NCBI GenBank assembly: GCA_964019695.1
Contig: OZ026525.1
Location: 87,372,779-87,436,778, forward strand
Reading direction: 5' to 3'
DNA from: Loripinus fragilis
Lineage: Eukaryota > Mollusca > Bivalvia > Lucinida > Lucinidae
DNA: 64,000 bases
Part shown: one piece after another, positions 1 through 11,919 of the stretch
Layout: every line of letters starts with the position of its first letter
How positions within the stretch are numbered: position 1 is the stretch's first letter
Notes under the pieces: generated by a model
Database searches by the model: none
What the model saw: the letters and a program-made list of their open reading frames with translations, nothing else
What the model was told of the DNA's origin: nothing
Position numbers and translations under genes: made by a program

Positions 1-75
1 ATATTTAAAAAACAGGGGGGGGGGGGAGGGGGTTCGAGCGAACCCCCTGAACCGCCTCTTGATCCTCCACTGATT
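1..75. repeat. End fragment of a G-run / GGATCC-flanked interspersed repeat
   Basis: A run of about twelve G is followed by 'ccccctgaaccgcctcttg' and a GATCC motif. The same ending (G run, ccccct..., gatcc) closes the more complete copies at about 31865-32160 and 35815-36066, so this is the right-hand end of the same repeat, cut by the window edge. Confidence 0.5.
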
Positions 76-1779
76 TAACTTAACATTAGCAATTTCTCAG
101 TATGTGTCATGGTTTTAGTTTAATGATGAGGCCAATTGATTGGGTAACACCAGTCAAGGCAACAAAAAAAACTGTCGGTGTAGACGTCTCTTCAAAACGG
201 CGCCGTGTGTGACTGCCTTGGCGGAATCTTTTTGCATACTCAGGGGCGTACTTACGAAAATACTCATGTGCGTACAACTTGACGATGCAAGTGTAGGGTT
301 TTAGCTATTCAATTTGATTTTCAAATCCAGTTTATTGTGTTTATGCTGCGTGTCTTCACAGCTCATTTTAGCCCTGTGAAATGCTCTAAAACCATTTTCC
401 GCAAAAGGACCAAACCCCTGGCTTCATATAGGGGGACTATTTAGAGTGGGAACTTTATAAAATGCCCCATGAACGCGCCTGATACTTTTATCTCAAGCAT
501 CAGATTTCTGGTGCAAGTGAGCTCTCTCCTAATAAGTATAATATACCAGTTGGTTTAAACCACGCACTTAATCTCCTGACATGGCCGAGGTATAGACGGG
601 CAAATGTACCTTGTTTTAACTTTTCGCATTGTCCCCTTAGTGCGGAGAAATGTGCGGCATTTGATATATACAAAGGCAAATATGGCAGTATAAAGTAAAA
701 CATGACAGACGGTGGAGAAAACTCCCATGGTTTTAACAAAAGTCAAAGTCTCCGCTGTTCTCTGGTTAGAAATGACTAGTGCATCAATTCAAGTCCTCTT
801 AAGGGTAAAGGGAGAACCCAAATTGCCTAGTAGTTCAGTACATAAATGATCAAAACAAGATACGGACGTTCATGCCGCTCCATATCTCCTTTGCATTTGA
901 ATGATTTTCAATTACTGTCGTCCAGCTATATTGGCTTGCACAAGTTGCGAATGCCTTATGCGTTTCCACTGTCCACTAACCTGAGCTTGATGAAATATTG
1001 ACGCCAAAAAATAATCGTATTGGATGCAGAAACATCGAATTTACCTACTCGCAAGTTACAACAAGTGAATGCAAACGTGTATGGAACAAGAAATAACTTT
1101 AAAAAAGATATTCGGCTGCATTTCAATTGTGAAATATATTTTTCGGTACATGTTTTTTACACTTGCAAACTGGTAAAATGCCATCATGCGGCATTTCATG
1201 AGGGTATGCACTGTTTGTTAAGGTAGAAAAAGATCTCAGGGCAAAAAAAAATATATATAGTAGCAGACAAAAAGATAGATTCCAGTTACTGCTGACATCG
1301 CCCCTCTTAAATACAGTCCAAAGTAAGTCTCCGTTGACGGACAAATCGTAATGTAATATGCAACTGAAAAATGTCTAATACCATGGATACCTGGACTCAG
1401 ATACAATCGATTTCGCGATATAGTCGCCGCGGTGTAAGGGGGACAATTGACTTATCGATTATCTAGGTGATCAAGAACCACAACTTACCTGTTAAGCCGG
1501 GCCATAGTTCTATTTGTACAGTAAATGGGTAGTGTGAGCTGGCAATGGAGTGCCTACGTGTACGCAAACGCATGTGCGTACAAATCGGCACAACCAGCAT
1601 AGTTTCTTAAGCCACTAACTTTGTTTTTTCTGAAGAATAAACTGGTAAAATAGTATTTACTCTTTGCCCCCCCCCCCCATTGAAATTTTATGATACTTTT
1701 TTGTCGTCTGCTGTTTATGCTGCTGTTGTTTTTTGGTTTTTTTCTTCTATTTTTTCAAGAATACCATCTGAGTGTCATA
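76..1779. other. No gene seen
   Basis: AT-rich sequence with stops in all frames. The longest open frames are under 80 codons, overlap each other on both strands and show no recognisable protein. A C run at about 1669-1678 is the only simple-sequence feature noticed. Confidence 0.5.
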
Positions 1780-1848
1780 CAGATTGGATCCAGATGAGGA
1801 TCCAACATATTGTCGGACCTGATCTGGGTCAAATCTGTTCGCAAAGGT
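1780..1848. repeat. Palindromic GATCTGGATC-type small repeat
   Basis: The copy reads inward from 'ttggatccagatgagg' to 'gacctgatctgggtcaaat' and then 'gttcgcaaagg'. It is an inverted pair of the same core (TTTGGATCCAGATCAGG) with a short centre. Related copies occur at 36600-38550, 61408-61480 and 63435-63595. Confidence 0.5.
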
Positions 1849-4082
1849 TATCCGCAGATGGCACTCAGAAGGCAATGTAATAATTGCGTATCTTGGGAGC
1901 TAGTTTAAGCCATGTGAATGCTCTAAACCAGGGCTTTGCCCCCTGGTCCCAATCTAGAGTGCATATTCTATAAAAATGCCTCAGGCTGGTTTCAAAAGAG
2001 ATGACAGCTGAGCTGCCACCTTTTTTTTTATTAAACATCACTTTCATTTTTTGAATACAAAGTAAAATTCAATACAACTTAATGGCGGTCTAGTATCAGC
2101 TAGACTGGTTCTCTCCCTTTAATAGCTTGTCAGCATATAAATATGCCTTACAGAAGTAGAGCTTAATGTACGAGGGGAACCAATCTAAGTATCAGCTTAA
2201 TTTTTACTCCAGTGTTTTTAGTGCATGGCAGTAATTACTCATACATTTTTCAGTGTGTTGCACTATGCTGATTGGTTGTATGTTGGTGGTTTGCTCGTTA
2301 CTGGCCATGAGTTCTGTTTTACTTCATTGTCACCCAGTCATCTAGCAACTTAAAAGCTTTGTCCCCCCCCCCTTCCCTTTAAATCGTGATATGTATAGTG
2401 TATATCACATATTCATATTAAAATGTTTATTTCGTGGCCTAAGCAGGCTTTCAACAAAATTATCTTGCCACGGACCACGATCTAATGGTATGAGAGAGAA
2501 GCGGCCCTCCGATTTTTTAAAACATCTTATAAAATAAGAGTATAATAGGTAACAACAAGAAATATCCTTTATATAACATATACGACGAAGTGAAAAATGA
2601 TTAACGCGAGAATTTAAAAATATAGGGGGTATGGGGTTCATGGTTGCTGTAGATAGATGCACATTGCTATGTTTTCGGTCAGTTAAACTCAGTTAAGCTT
2701 TCGGTTTAAGGTATCTATTTGGGCAAGGAATGTTATCAAAAATCTAGTACCTAATGATCTGGTAGTGATAATTCTTGGGTGCATGATTGCGGGAAGCCCG
2801 CGAAAACTCAAGCCAGACGCAAAGAATCATGCCCCTGCGGTCAATCTTTGCATGTATATTTTTTTTATAAATAGCGACAGGCATTTTTCGCTGTTTGTCG
2901 CGCCTCGTACGAACTTATTTGTTTAGTTGACTGTAACCTATGATTATGAAAATACATGTAATAGTCACAATTCTACAAATAATCAAAAATTATCAAAAAT
3001 ATAGGACGAAAGCTATAACAGTCCGGTAGACAGAAAGAGGACCATGCGCTAAATTACTAAATTACAATGTATTTTCTTCCATGCAGAGGTCATGCTAGCT
3101 TTTCGCGACCATGAAAATATATCAACTTCCTCCAATAAGACAGAACCCAATGAAACCTATACGGATCGACTTCTGCTTGTTAATAATAGAAATTTCTGCT
3201 CATAATTATCTCGAAGCAAATATAATTTGGAGTAAAAAGGTATTCTCTCTATTTTCCAATGAAAGAAGTAGATTGGTAGCCCTGTTCACAGGTGTTGATA
3301 TACATGTACATTATGCCTGGCCGGCTATTTTATGAGTGTTAGGTGCTATCGAAAAAGCAGGATTAGTGACCTTGTGAAATAAATTTTGGAAATTTTATAA
3401 ATTGACTTTGCTGGATTACATATCACACTACATGTTCGTGTAAAACACGTTCATCTATGATGGAGATAAATAAGAGAGCCGGTAGGCAAAAATTGGCCAA
3501 CTTCAAGGTAATATTTGACTTATTTATTTTTTGTTTTTATTTCATTCAGCAACAAAAATATAAACTATAGTATGTAACTCTTATGATTATTTCTGAAATT
3601 CAGAGCAAAAAAGCACTTTGGTCTTGTTACAGCTCAAAATTCAAAGCACCCTCAGATTTTAGCCACCACGCCATATTGGCCAGATGAATATCCTTAATTG
3701 CAGAGGCGGATAATGGCTGTCTTCCATGAAGAAATATATCCCAAGATCCGATCTTGTCGAAACGAAATACAAGAAAGGGTCAAAGGATAACAGTATAGTG
3801 ATATTATTTATATCATCCTTGGATTCAATCTTGAAAATCCAAGAAATATCTTAAATTAGGATTCGACAATTTGAGGATAATTAAGCATGTGCAATCAAAT
3901 TTATATTTCAGTCAAAGATTATATAAATAATCAGATGATAATGCTATACGGAATACAAGTTTTTAACAGCAATATATTTTGCTCATTAAAACACTTCTAG
4001 ATCTGCCCCGTTAGTCACATATACCTATGCAAGTTTTCCGTGCCTTCCTTGTGTATTGATTACAAAATAATTTCATTCAAAA
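1849..4082. other. No gene seen
   Basis: AT-rich, low-complexity in places (C run near 2365-2374). No open frame has a recognisable domain and no coherent set of splice sites was seen. Confidence 0.45.
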
Positions 4083-4232
4083 ATGTGTGCATCTATGCGT
4101 AAAGACAGTGCAAACACAGACGAGATACCGATTTTTGCGACATCTCGTCCGAGTCTGCAATGTATGAAGTGTAAAACTTCTAATACCGTATTTTTGCTAA
4201 AATGGAAAAGAGGAAATTACATTCAAGCAATG
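4083..4232 (+). CDS. Weak candidate exon ending at a consensus splice donor
   Basis: An ATG at 4083 opens 50 codons that end exactly at a strong donor (atg|gtaagt), phase 0. The peptide includes a CMKC pair and a basic segment (KWKRGNY) but I do not recognise it. It lies about 560 bp upstream of the transposase-like remnant; joining it in phase to the acceptor at 4794 gives an early stop, so it is not shown to belong to that element. It may be a chance open frame. Confidence 0.18.
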
Positions 4233-4411
4233 GTAAGTATTGCGTTTTTCTTATCTGAAGCAGTACTCACTGTGGCATGGTCAACCAAAAACGCACACAA
4301 AAATGATCTGCAACTGCTGTCAGCACACGTCGTCCGCTACTGTACTGCCAGCCAAGAGTGGCAGTGACGTCATGTCCTGTTTACAAGGTTATCATGGACT
4401 TAGAATTGATA

Positions 4412-4464
4412 GATCACTCGCGTATTAATCCTATCCACAGGATAGGATTAATACTCAAGTGATC
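4412..4464. repeat. Near-perfect inverted repeat (24 bp arms)
   Basis: The left arm 4412-4435 and right arm 4441-4464 are reverse complements except for two positions, around a 5 bp centre (cacag). The arms contain TATTAATCCTATC. It could be two transposon termini head to head or a small hairpin element. Confidence 0.7.
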
Positions 4465-4793
4465 CATTGATTCGCGTTAGCTCAAGTGTACAAGTTAATG
4501 TTTTACTTAACAATTGTAAACAGAATACTATGTCGGTTGGCACGACAGTACATACATTATCTTATAACATTTACATATTTAAGCGCATAAGCAAACCGTT
4601 TGGACACAGATCAGAATGCATCTATCGGAGCAGCCAGATCTGTGTCCTTACTATTGGTTGAAGAAGAAAAATATCATTTCAGCAGGCTACAGAGCGAGCA
4701 ATGACATTTTTGTGGTTGGCGCTCAAGAGATTAACTACATATAACTGAATATACCATTGTTTTGTGCTATATACGCATCGTGTAATCTCGACA

Positions 4794-4933
4794 GCTTCTC
4801 AAGTTGCTCCAGCCACCATTTATAGAGGTGAAGTTCCCATGGAAACTGATGAAACCCAACAACCTAATGAAGGAGAAGATGCAGATGCTGAAACCCAACA
4901 ATTAGATAATACAGAAGATTTGGTAAGATATTA
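4794..4933 (+). pseudogene. Acidic linker segment of transposase-like remnant
   Basis: One frame is open from an AG acceptor-like site (ctcgacag) and reads a repetitive acidic, Gln/Thr/Glu-rich stretch with ETDETQQ and later DAETQQ. It ends at a possible donor (ttg|gtaaga) and hits a stop at once if read through. The following open frame is in a different phase. Either a small intron or an indel separates the two; the remaining gap is too short for an ordinary intron, so a frameshift in a decayed element is more likely. Confidence 0.35.
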
Positions 4934-5581
4934 ATGATAATCAAGAGGAAAAAAATACTTACCCAACCATGTGAAAGTAACAAAACACCTGCAAAGGAAG
5001 CAACACCATCTCTGTCCAAGTCTGATGACTTCTTTAAAGCCAGAACCATCACCAGTGTTGTCAAACCAAAACAAAAGAAGAAGTTTGTCCCTCCATTACT
5101 TACTGGAAATCTGTTTAAAAGTTCAGTTACAGAAACACTTAAGGAACAAGCAATTAGGAAAATGGAGAAACCAGTTACAAAACAGTCTGTAAAAGGGAAA
5201 GGCCAAACACCAAAGAAAATCAACTCAGTTCAACCTAGTTTCAAAAGTAATTCTAATCTTAAGCCAAAAATACCTACCAACACAATCCAACAGCCAGTTC
5301 CAAGCACTTCAGGGCTATACAACAAGAAGAACCTACAAAGAGAGGACATTACAGAGTTGACTAGTTGCAGTGAAGATTCGGAGGAAGAGGAGGAGAAATG
5401 TTGCATGTGTGGAAAGTGGGAGCCAGAGGCCATAAGAGAATGTGCCTCTGTTATTTTTGTGAAATGGGCGAAATGTGATCACTGTTCACATTGGACCCAC
5501 CTTCATTTCTGTTCACAAGTAAAGTTCCTGAGGAGGGGCAGTGAATTCAGATGCCCCCACTGTATTGAAATCGTGCAATAA
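4934..5581 (+). pseudogene. C-terminal part of a transposase-like protein with a terminal PHD-type zinc finger
   Basis: The 215-codon frame is basic and Ser/Thr/Pro/Lys-rich over its first 130 residues (KPKQKKK, VPSTSG), then has an acidic patch (EDSEEEEE) and a Cys/His cluster: CCMC at about 155, CDHC about 25 residues later, HWTHLHFC, and CPHC eight residues before the stop. The spacing C-x2-C-...-C-x2-C-x4-H-x4-C-...-C-x2-C fits a PHD (C4HC3) finger. In invertebrates a C-terminal finger after a low-complexity linker is common in pogo/Tigger/jerky-type DDE transposases; that assignment is my recollection of the family. No HTH or DDE catalytic core is visible upstream, so this would be a 3' remnant. 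The ATG may not be a real start. A host nuclear protein exon is the alternative. Confidence 0.5.
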
Positions 5582-5582
5582 A
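5577..5582 (+). promoter_or_regulatory. Polyadenylation signal AATAAA overlapping the stop codon
   Basis: The stop TAA at 5579-5581 lies inside AATAAA. This compact end is typical of transposon-encoded genes, but a GT/U-rich downstream element is not obvious. Confidence 0.35.
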
Positions 5583-6345
5583 TTCCAGTTTCTGAATTAA
5601 CAACTGTAAATGATAATTAAATTTTATCTTAAAGTTGCATTTTAATGTTTTAAGTACTTTTGATTGATTTAAACGTTTCATATTCATTGAAGAAGTGTTC
5701 ATTAAACATTATTAAGATTTTTAGCGCATTAGGTTTCCTATTTTTTGTATTTTGTTAATTTAAGTGAACTCCGCGATAAACTAGGATAACCCTATTACGT
5801 CATCGAAAACAAACATGGCCACCGCGAAGCACATTATCTGGAGCAAATCGTTCGACAAACATTTCCTTGTCTGGCAAGATTATGGAGGAAGGATTTAACT
5901 GAAATGTGAAGTAATTAAATAAAAGGTAATTTGTTTTGATAATACTTTATCTCGTTGGTACTTGTTAGCCCCGCGGTAAACCAGGGTCCCAGCATAATAG
6001 GAAAAATGCGCACCCACTCTTTAATGGAGAGCGGATTGTTTTATTAGACGCGACTCTTCCCAAACAGATCAACTTCTCTTTTCAGGGCCGAAACAACCAG
6101 GGGCCGTTTCAGCGTATTCCACATTCTAATTCCGCTCAAAACATTTTGCAAACTATGGTCAGTTTTAGAGGTTTCCATATTATGAATACTTTTTCTTATT
6201 AATTAACTTACCTGTAAGGTTATGCCAATTATTCCAAACACCAGATAGATCTATTGTTGTTGACATTCGATGCAGGAACAGACGCTCTAAATCATGCCCG
6301 TTTGCAGAGTGACGTCACTGGCTCGTGACAGTGTAGTCAAAAACG
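5583..6345. other. No gene supported; short CpG-containing stretch near 5800
   Basis: A 27-codon frame (5815-5898) has a good initiation context (aacaaacATGG) next to a TACGTCA motif, but it is too short to call and no splice structure follows. Confidence 0.35.
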
Positions 6346-6363
6346 CGATGCCAATTATTATTA

Positions 6364-6415
<52 letters not shown>
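6346..6415. repeat. (ATT)n microsatellite
   Basis: Tandem TTA/ATT trinucleotides run without interruption for about 55 bp after a short imperfect lead-in. Confidence 0.95.
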
Positions 6416-6416
<1 letters not shown>

Positions 6417-7264
6417 GACCTTACCAAACTCTACGTCATAATTCAACACAATCGGTCTTTGGTATAGCCTGGCGAGATTCATTGTCTGTGGATGTCATGA
6501 TCCTCTTGTCATGATCCTCTGAAGATCGTCTAAATTTGCTCTATGCTCAGAGTATTTGAAATAAAAAAACATGCTTTTCTGTACAGATGACTGGGACATT
6601 AAACCACAAACCAAACAAAACATACATAACTAAATGGGGATGGGGTGCAGTAAACAAGAACCATAATTCTAGCCTCAATATATTTTGAGTTATTCCCCTT
6701 TATTGCTATTTTTCTCCATATTAATATTAATCCACTTAATAATAAGGGAGTAATGTGCGGAATAATTTGTGTGTCGAAGTTCGCACCCCAGACCACAACC
6801 AAGACCATATTTTCTGGATTCAGGTCACCACTTGTTTCCTCACACCCAACCAATTCCCAAACAGTAAATTTAGGATATGGGCCAGCACAAAATATTTTGG
6901 TGCTATCGCACATGCGCAAAATCCTCATCTAAACGTTCATGTTGATGTATCCAATGAAGCTAGATACCTTAAGTTTGTTCTGATTCTTCACCTACATCTA
7001 TACTTTGTGTATGTGAAGAACAAAGGCTCTGCAGCAAGGCTGCTTGGATGAGCAGGCTAGTCTGAGCCTTAATTTGCTGCTAGCAGGTGTGATACGTACC
7101 AAAATATGTACTGGTCCATACAATATAAATAAATAAATCCAGCAATTTAATAAATGGTTGCTTCATGATTATGTAAGCTCGTATGTATGCGCATGCATAC
7201 GTAACGTATACTTACATACATAAGCACTTGGGGTGAGTAAATTTATGCGATAAGAGATAAATTG
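6416..7264. other. No gene seen
   Basis: Open frames here lie over one another on opposite strands and carry no recognised motif. Confidence 0.45.
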
Positions 7265-7600
7265 TTCACATCATTTTTTTCTTTCTTTTATGAACTTGAA
7301 TCTATTTTATATATATGATTCTTATATGATCTTATTTCTATCAACAATTCATATAAATTAATTTATGTCATAATTATATGAAATAATATACATATAATGA
7401 ACATATAAAACTTACATGGGTTCCATATGATATTAATTATATATAAAATTATATGATTTTGTGAACATGTAAATATCATATAAATCGTATTATATAAAAC
7501 TCATATGAAACTGCACATATGAAAATCATATATTCAGGTTTACATATGAGAATTATATAAGAATCATATGAGAATCGTATATAAAGGCAATCATATAAGA
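7265..7600. repeat. AT-rich degenerate tandem repeat (ATATGA/TCATAT motif)
   Basis: The words catata, atatga and tcatat recur every 10-25 bp across about 330 bp, giving a diffuse self-complementary minisatellite. The units are too divergent to set a firm period. Confidence 0.6.
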
Positions 7601-7679
7601 ATGACGTGTGGCGAAATTGGCTTAGTATGAGTGTTGGAAAAACTCCCAGAGCAATAACTAAACAGGAAACATATCAGAT

Positions 7680-8048
7680 AATTAATTCTCACACACCAGA
7701 TCGAGATTTCTTACCCATTTGAGATTTTTTACCCATTTGAGATAATTCTATCTCACACACCCGTACCAGCCCTAGGGAAAGATAAAAAACGAATAGCTGC
7801 ACGTCGTCCGCACGCTGGCCGCAAGTCGATCCGTGACGTCATTGTAATGTTAAAATGACGGCACCATGTCGCTTTTCAGCGTATTCAGGATTTTCTGGAA
7901 GTCTTTTTCACGTTTTTCCAATATAAAAAGAGGTATTTAATGGTAAGCGAGAAAAAGAATCCATGCCTCGTGATGCCAATCGGTGATCTTCGGGACGGAT
8001 TTTTCTATCCCACCCTCACTCTCATGATAGATTCTTATAAGACAAACG
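7680..8048. repeat. Interspersed repeat shared with 18180-18490
   Basis: Both places contain a TATCTCAC/TTACCCA-rich part and then share 'cctcgtgatgccaa', 'cggtgat', 'cgggac' and 'tcatgatagattcttataa' in the same order. The second copy lacks the middle segment. Confidence 0.55.
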
Positions 8049-8142
8049 ATATAGGTGTTCAAGCAATATGATGTGCAGATACAGGTTGTTTGTCTTTAGG
8101 AATCTGGAGCATGCTAATCTGCACTCAAAGTTGTACTTATAT

Positions 8143-8382
8143 AAGCCGTGACATGTGATTTCCAACAATGTGGCATTTTGACAAGTATAGACTCAAACCA
8201 GCCTGTGCAGCCTCCTTTTAAGCTTAGAAACTCCAAATGGTGTTCAGTCAGTAGTTTAACAATCATAGAATACTCAAGCGACTAGCAAAGGCTCTGATCA
8301 GCCTGAGCGTATATGCAGGCTGATCTGAGCCTTTGTTGGTCGCACATACCACATTGTTGGAAATCTCATGCACTGGCTCATA
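8143..8382 (+). mobile_element. Palindromic MITE, copy 1
   Basis: The ends are about 35 bp inverted repeats: left AGCCGTGACATGTGATTTCC... and right the reverse complement, ending CACTGGCT. Both contain CCAACAATGTGG. Possible TA target duplication flanks the AGCC...GGCT ends. A second copy, inverted relative to this one and about 90% identical over its first 90 bp, lies at 41691-41928. No coding capacity, so it would depend on a transposase elsewhere. Confidence 0.85.
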
Positions 8383-8741
8383 TTCATTTATTTAATTTCT
8401 TATATATCTATATATATTTATGTATTTGACTTTGTATAGTTAAAGACATGATTTATAGCTTTGACTGATCTGTATATGTAGGGGAAGGATCGTAGCTAAT
8501 GTAGTGAGAACTTGTGACCCAATCCCATTGTTGTAATAGTCTGCAGCCTGTAATTTATAAGGCCCCTAGAAAATGGTTTTGATGGCATTTTTTGTTAATG
8601 CTCGGCATCCATGCTAGAAATACTCTTTGGGGTATGACAAAGTGCCCCAGGGTGGATGCCACTTCTGAAACTTCGATTTAAGGTCACAGCAAGGTCAAAG
8701 GTCAAATAGGTGCATTTTCTTATTAGAATCGTAATTAGTGT

Positions 8742-8822
8742 AAGTAAGGTTGCAAAGATCAGGAATCGATACAATCAAGTACCACACCTGACCCAGGATA
8801 CCAATGGGAAAGTGACAAACTA
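8742..8822 (-). repeat. 3'-tail fragment of the retroelement found at 15.2 and 55.0 kb
   Basis: Read on the minus strand it matches the final 80 bp of the copy at 55035-55955 (cactttcccattggtatcc ... ggtacttgat ... tcgattcctgat). Only the extreme 3' end is present, as expected for strong 5' truncation. Confidence 0.75.
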
Positions 8823-9150
8823 ATTAGGTCTTTTTTACATTGCTATAGATGGTATCTAAATCATTCTAATTGTGTTTATTATGCTGAAAACTAAAAGTCA
8901 GATATAGAAATGTTGAAAAGAATAGTTTGTTGAATATTATACCTATTATGGGATAGAAAATATACTTTCCGTACAAAAAACGGTGATTTTGCAGTAGATG
9001 TTTCATATTTACAGTCTTTTTTCAACATTTTCAATTATGCCTTAGTTATAGACCACTCACAAGCAATGCTTGTACATTGTATTATTTAAATTGGTAATAG
9101 GGTCTGCAATATATTTGAATGCTGTTTTATTTTGCCAAAAACACAATAAA

Positions 9151-9166
9151 TGGGGGGGGGGGGGGG
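9151..9166. repeat. G homopolymer
   Basis: An almost unbroken G run of about 16 bp. Similar G or C runs recur across the window, mostly inside or beside repeats. Confidence 0.9.
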
Positions 9167-9271
9167 TGGTAGTGTTTCACAATTCTGGACACAGATTGGC
9201 TTTTGGTCATGTGAATGATATGAGGTGTCTAGAAAAAGGATATGCTTTTATGTTTGTTTGATTTGATGCTT

Positions 9272-9442
9272 TACATCCCATCAACAATCTTTCAGATATA
9301 AAGGGACGGGTCTACCTGGATTGAACCAGTGCTAAGCTAGGATTAATGTGTCTTGCTCAAGGACACAACGCATTGACGCCAGTGAGCCTCGAACCCGCGG
9401 CCCCTCGGTCTAGAGTCAAGCACTGAGCCACTGCACCAGCAA
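9272..9442 (-). mobile_element. tRNA-derived SINE, copy 1
   Basis: On the minus strand a tRNA-like head carries box A (tggctcagtg) and box B (gttcgaggct), followed by a body with 'cttgagcaagacaca' and 'gcactggttcaatcc' and ending near 'aatcaaatcaaa'. A second copy on the same strand is at 19853-20062. The body is like molluscan V-type SINEs. It has inserted inside the 8.5-13.2 kb element. Confidence 0.75.
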
Positions 9443-9954
9443 ATTACAGAAGAAGACCCCAATTTGAAATTATGAAATACCACAGATACATTTATCTAGA
9501 TGTCAATCATTCATGTATGCTGTAACGATGCATCTTGATCGCTAATTTTGTGTGCTCTTTAGATATAAAGACCCCACTATTCATCTATCCAGTTGATTAA
9601 TCTGACCATGCCATACCCAAATTTTGATAAAGGCCCAAAAAAGGTTATTCTCCATAAAGTTTCTCTGAAGATGACATCATGACATGATGACAGAACACTC
9701 ATTTTAAGCCTATTACATTGTACTAGAACTGCTTTGTGCTGTCACAAAATTTCAAACTTATGGCTGCAAAAAACCAAGAGCACGTTGAAAAGATCATTCC
9801 TGAGAGAGTGTTCTTGTTTCTTAGTCTCCTCTTTGAGGGCATGGATATTTTGGCAGGTTTGATGGAGAACCCGCTGGAACTGGGATGCCACAATGGCTAT
9901 AAAGACGTAAAATATGGTGTGTCAAACCACAAAACGTTTGACACCAAAGCATAT
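9443..9954. other. No gene supported
   Basis: A 74-codon frame at 9736-9960 lies in the repeat element and has no recognised motif or splice context beyond its own stop. Confidence 0.4.
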
Positions 9955-10108
9955 AGGTGAGGAGAGAGCTGATTGATTTACTTTAATTGCCTTAAAGATG
10001 TATTGTGACTGTTAGTGTTCTGTTATATCTGTTTTCCTTGCGGTGCCTTTGTTTGGCCTGCAATGTGTGATTATGGTATTTCCTGATCATACTCACTTAC
10101 TTTTATTG
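9955..10108 (+). repeat. Copy of the 'TGATCATACTCACTTACT' repeat
   Basis: The block ends in 'gtgattatggtatttcctg' and 'atcatactcacttactttt'. The same 3' block occurs at 14205-14380, inside the retroelement at 15244-15425, at 26818-26872 and, more decayed, at 34310-34412. Confidence 0.7.
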
Positions 10109-10837
10109 CTTTTGGTCAAGCTTTACACCAGGCAAACAGATTGGAAAACCTGGTGCAGCTGTTCAATGCAGAACGTCACGCTATTGGAATAAAGCCAGTC
10201 CATGGAATTGATGATGGGATTGCAAAGTTCGTTTTTGACAAATGTGTCGAAAAAAAGGATATGTATATTTCCCTGATAATATTGACATAGAATGACTCAT
10301 ACAATTTTCATACGATAATATTGCTTTGCTAAAAGCAACATTGGGTAGCAAATTATTCACATTACAATATACAGAGATCATGTCTTGGTAGCGCAGTTTT
10401 GACAACAGTTTGACAGAAAGCTTTGTACAACAGAACAACATACCTGCAAAACTTGAACAAGTGTTAACCCGTTTTCATAAGCTTGATAAAGCAAAACTTC
10501 CATCAAATGGAAGACTCAATCGCCGTTTTTATAATAAAACAGAGTATGAAATAGAAGAAGATAGTTACAACTGTACGTAAGAAAACACATACATGTTTGT
10601 TCGCTTATACTGACTTGGCATTGGTGTTTTTAACAGTTTTGTTCAGGTGACCAGCAAGTTCCAATCTGAGGTATAATAAATAAAGAAGTTCTGGGAAAAT
10701 CTTACAATAGTTCGAGACGGTCCTTTATACATTTTTGTATTTTGGTGTTTTTCAACGCTGTTCATTAAATTCAAATGTACAAAATACATGTTGAAAGTAG
10801 TACCTTGAAGCTCAAACACTGGTACAGTCATAAGATA

Positions 10838-11706
10838 GAGGCTTGCAACTTTGGGAAGTTGTAGAGTTTGTTTTTCCGTGTATCATGTTGTATGGGTGCT
10901 GCGTTGAAAGAGGAAATGTAGATATTGATTTGGTACAATACAATCTTTTCTTCTATGTGAGAAAAGGGTTGTACCACCTATAGAGACACCTATGAATTGC
11001 ACTGTTTGGGAGTTGATTATTAGGCAAAATCATGAATTGTGTCACAAATTGATAAAATACCCCAAAGACAATATATTTTCACAAATGAGACACAGTGATC
11101 TATAAACAGTGTGTGACACTCACAACCCCAAGATGAATCCACACACTAAATTTGGGATCCCTACCACTAATAACATAGGAGATGTGTCAAAGGTCAAGTT
11201 CAAAGTGACCCCAACCAGTACGAGACATTCTGGCACCCTACCATGTATCCACAATCTAAATTTGGGATTCCTACCTTAAAACAATACAAGATTTATGCTC
11301 TAGACACGATTTTCCTAGAACTAGGGTCAGAGGACAAGGTCAAAATCACAGTAACCCCATAAACAGTATGTGACACTCTGCGACCCCAAGGTGTATCCAC
11401 ACACTAAATTTGGGATTCCTGTCTCATATTATATAACAGATATGCTCCGGACACAATTCAGGTTCAGACTGACAGATTGCCAGCTGTGTGTCCGGCTTGC
11501 ATGGAGCTCATCACCACTTGTGGTTACAAAAATGTGCAGAACCGTCAGATGTAAATGTTGAAGGTTAATCAGATCTGTATAATAGAATGTGCATACGATG
11601 CAGTGGGATGTGCGTATTATATAGGACTACAAGTTGCCCTGGAGGCTTGCAACTTTGGAAAGATAAAGAGTTTGATTTTTGCCTGTATCATGCTGTATGG
11701 GTGCTG
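10838..11706. repeat. Direct duplication plus ~120 bp tandem repeats
   Basis: The 65 bp at 10838-10902 (aggcttgcaactttggga ... gtatgggtgctg) recurs at 11643-11706. Between them three units at about 11100, 11215 and 11370 share 'gtatccacacactaaattt' and 'gggattcct'. Confidence 0.65.
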
Positions 11707-11919
11707 AATATGCTGAATCACAATCCTGCCTAGAGATACTTAGGTTACCTGCGAATATGAGTCTAAATTATATATAGGCACATATTCGAAGCTGGGTGTA
11801 TGGTAAATGAAGTCATACACCAATTTGATACAATGTAGATGTGAGTTAGAAGTGCCTTGGAAACGTAAAATTCTATATCAAATCTATAGTACTTGTCGAC
11901 AATTTTTCATGGGTGCCAA

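Noticed and set aside
4864..5223. 119-codon frame opposite the PHD-finger region
   Set aside because: It lies antisense to the transposase-like frame and is a composition shadow (Phe/Leu-rich from Lys-rich sense codons).
5815..5898. 27-codon frame with good start context near a CRE-like motif
   Set aside because: Too short, stops without a splice donor in frame, and no conserved partner; one motif is not enough to call a promoter.
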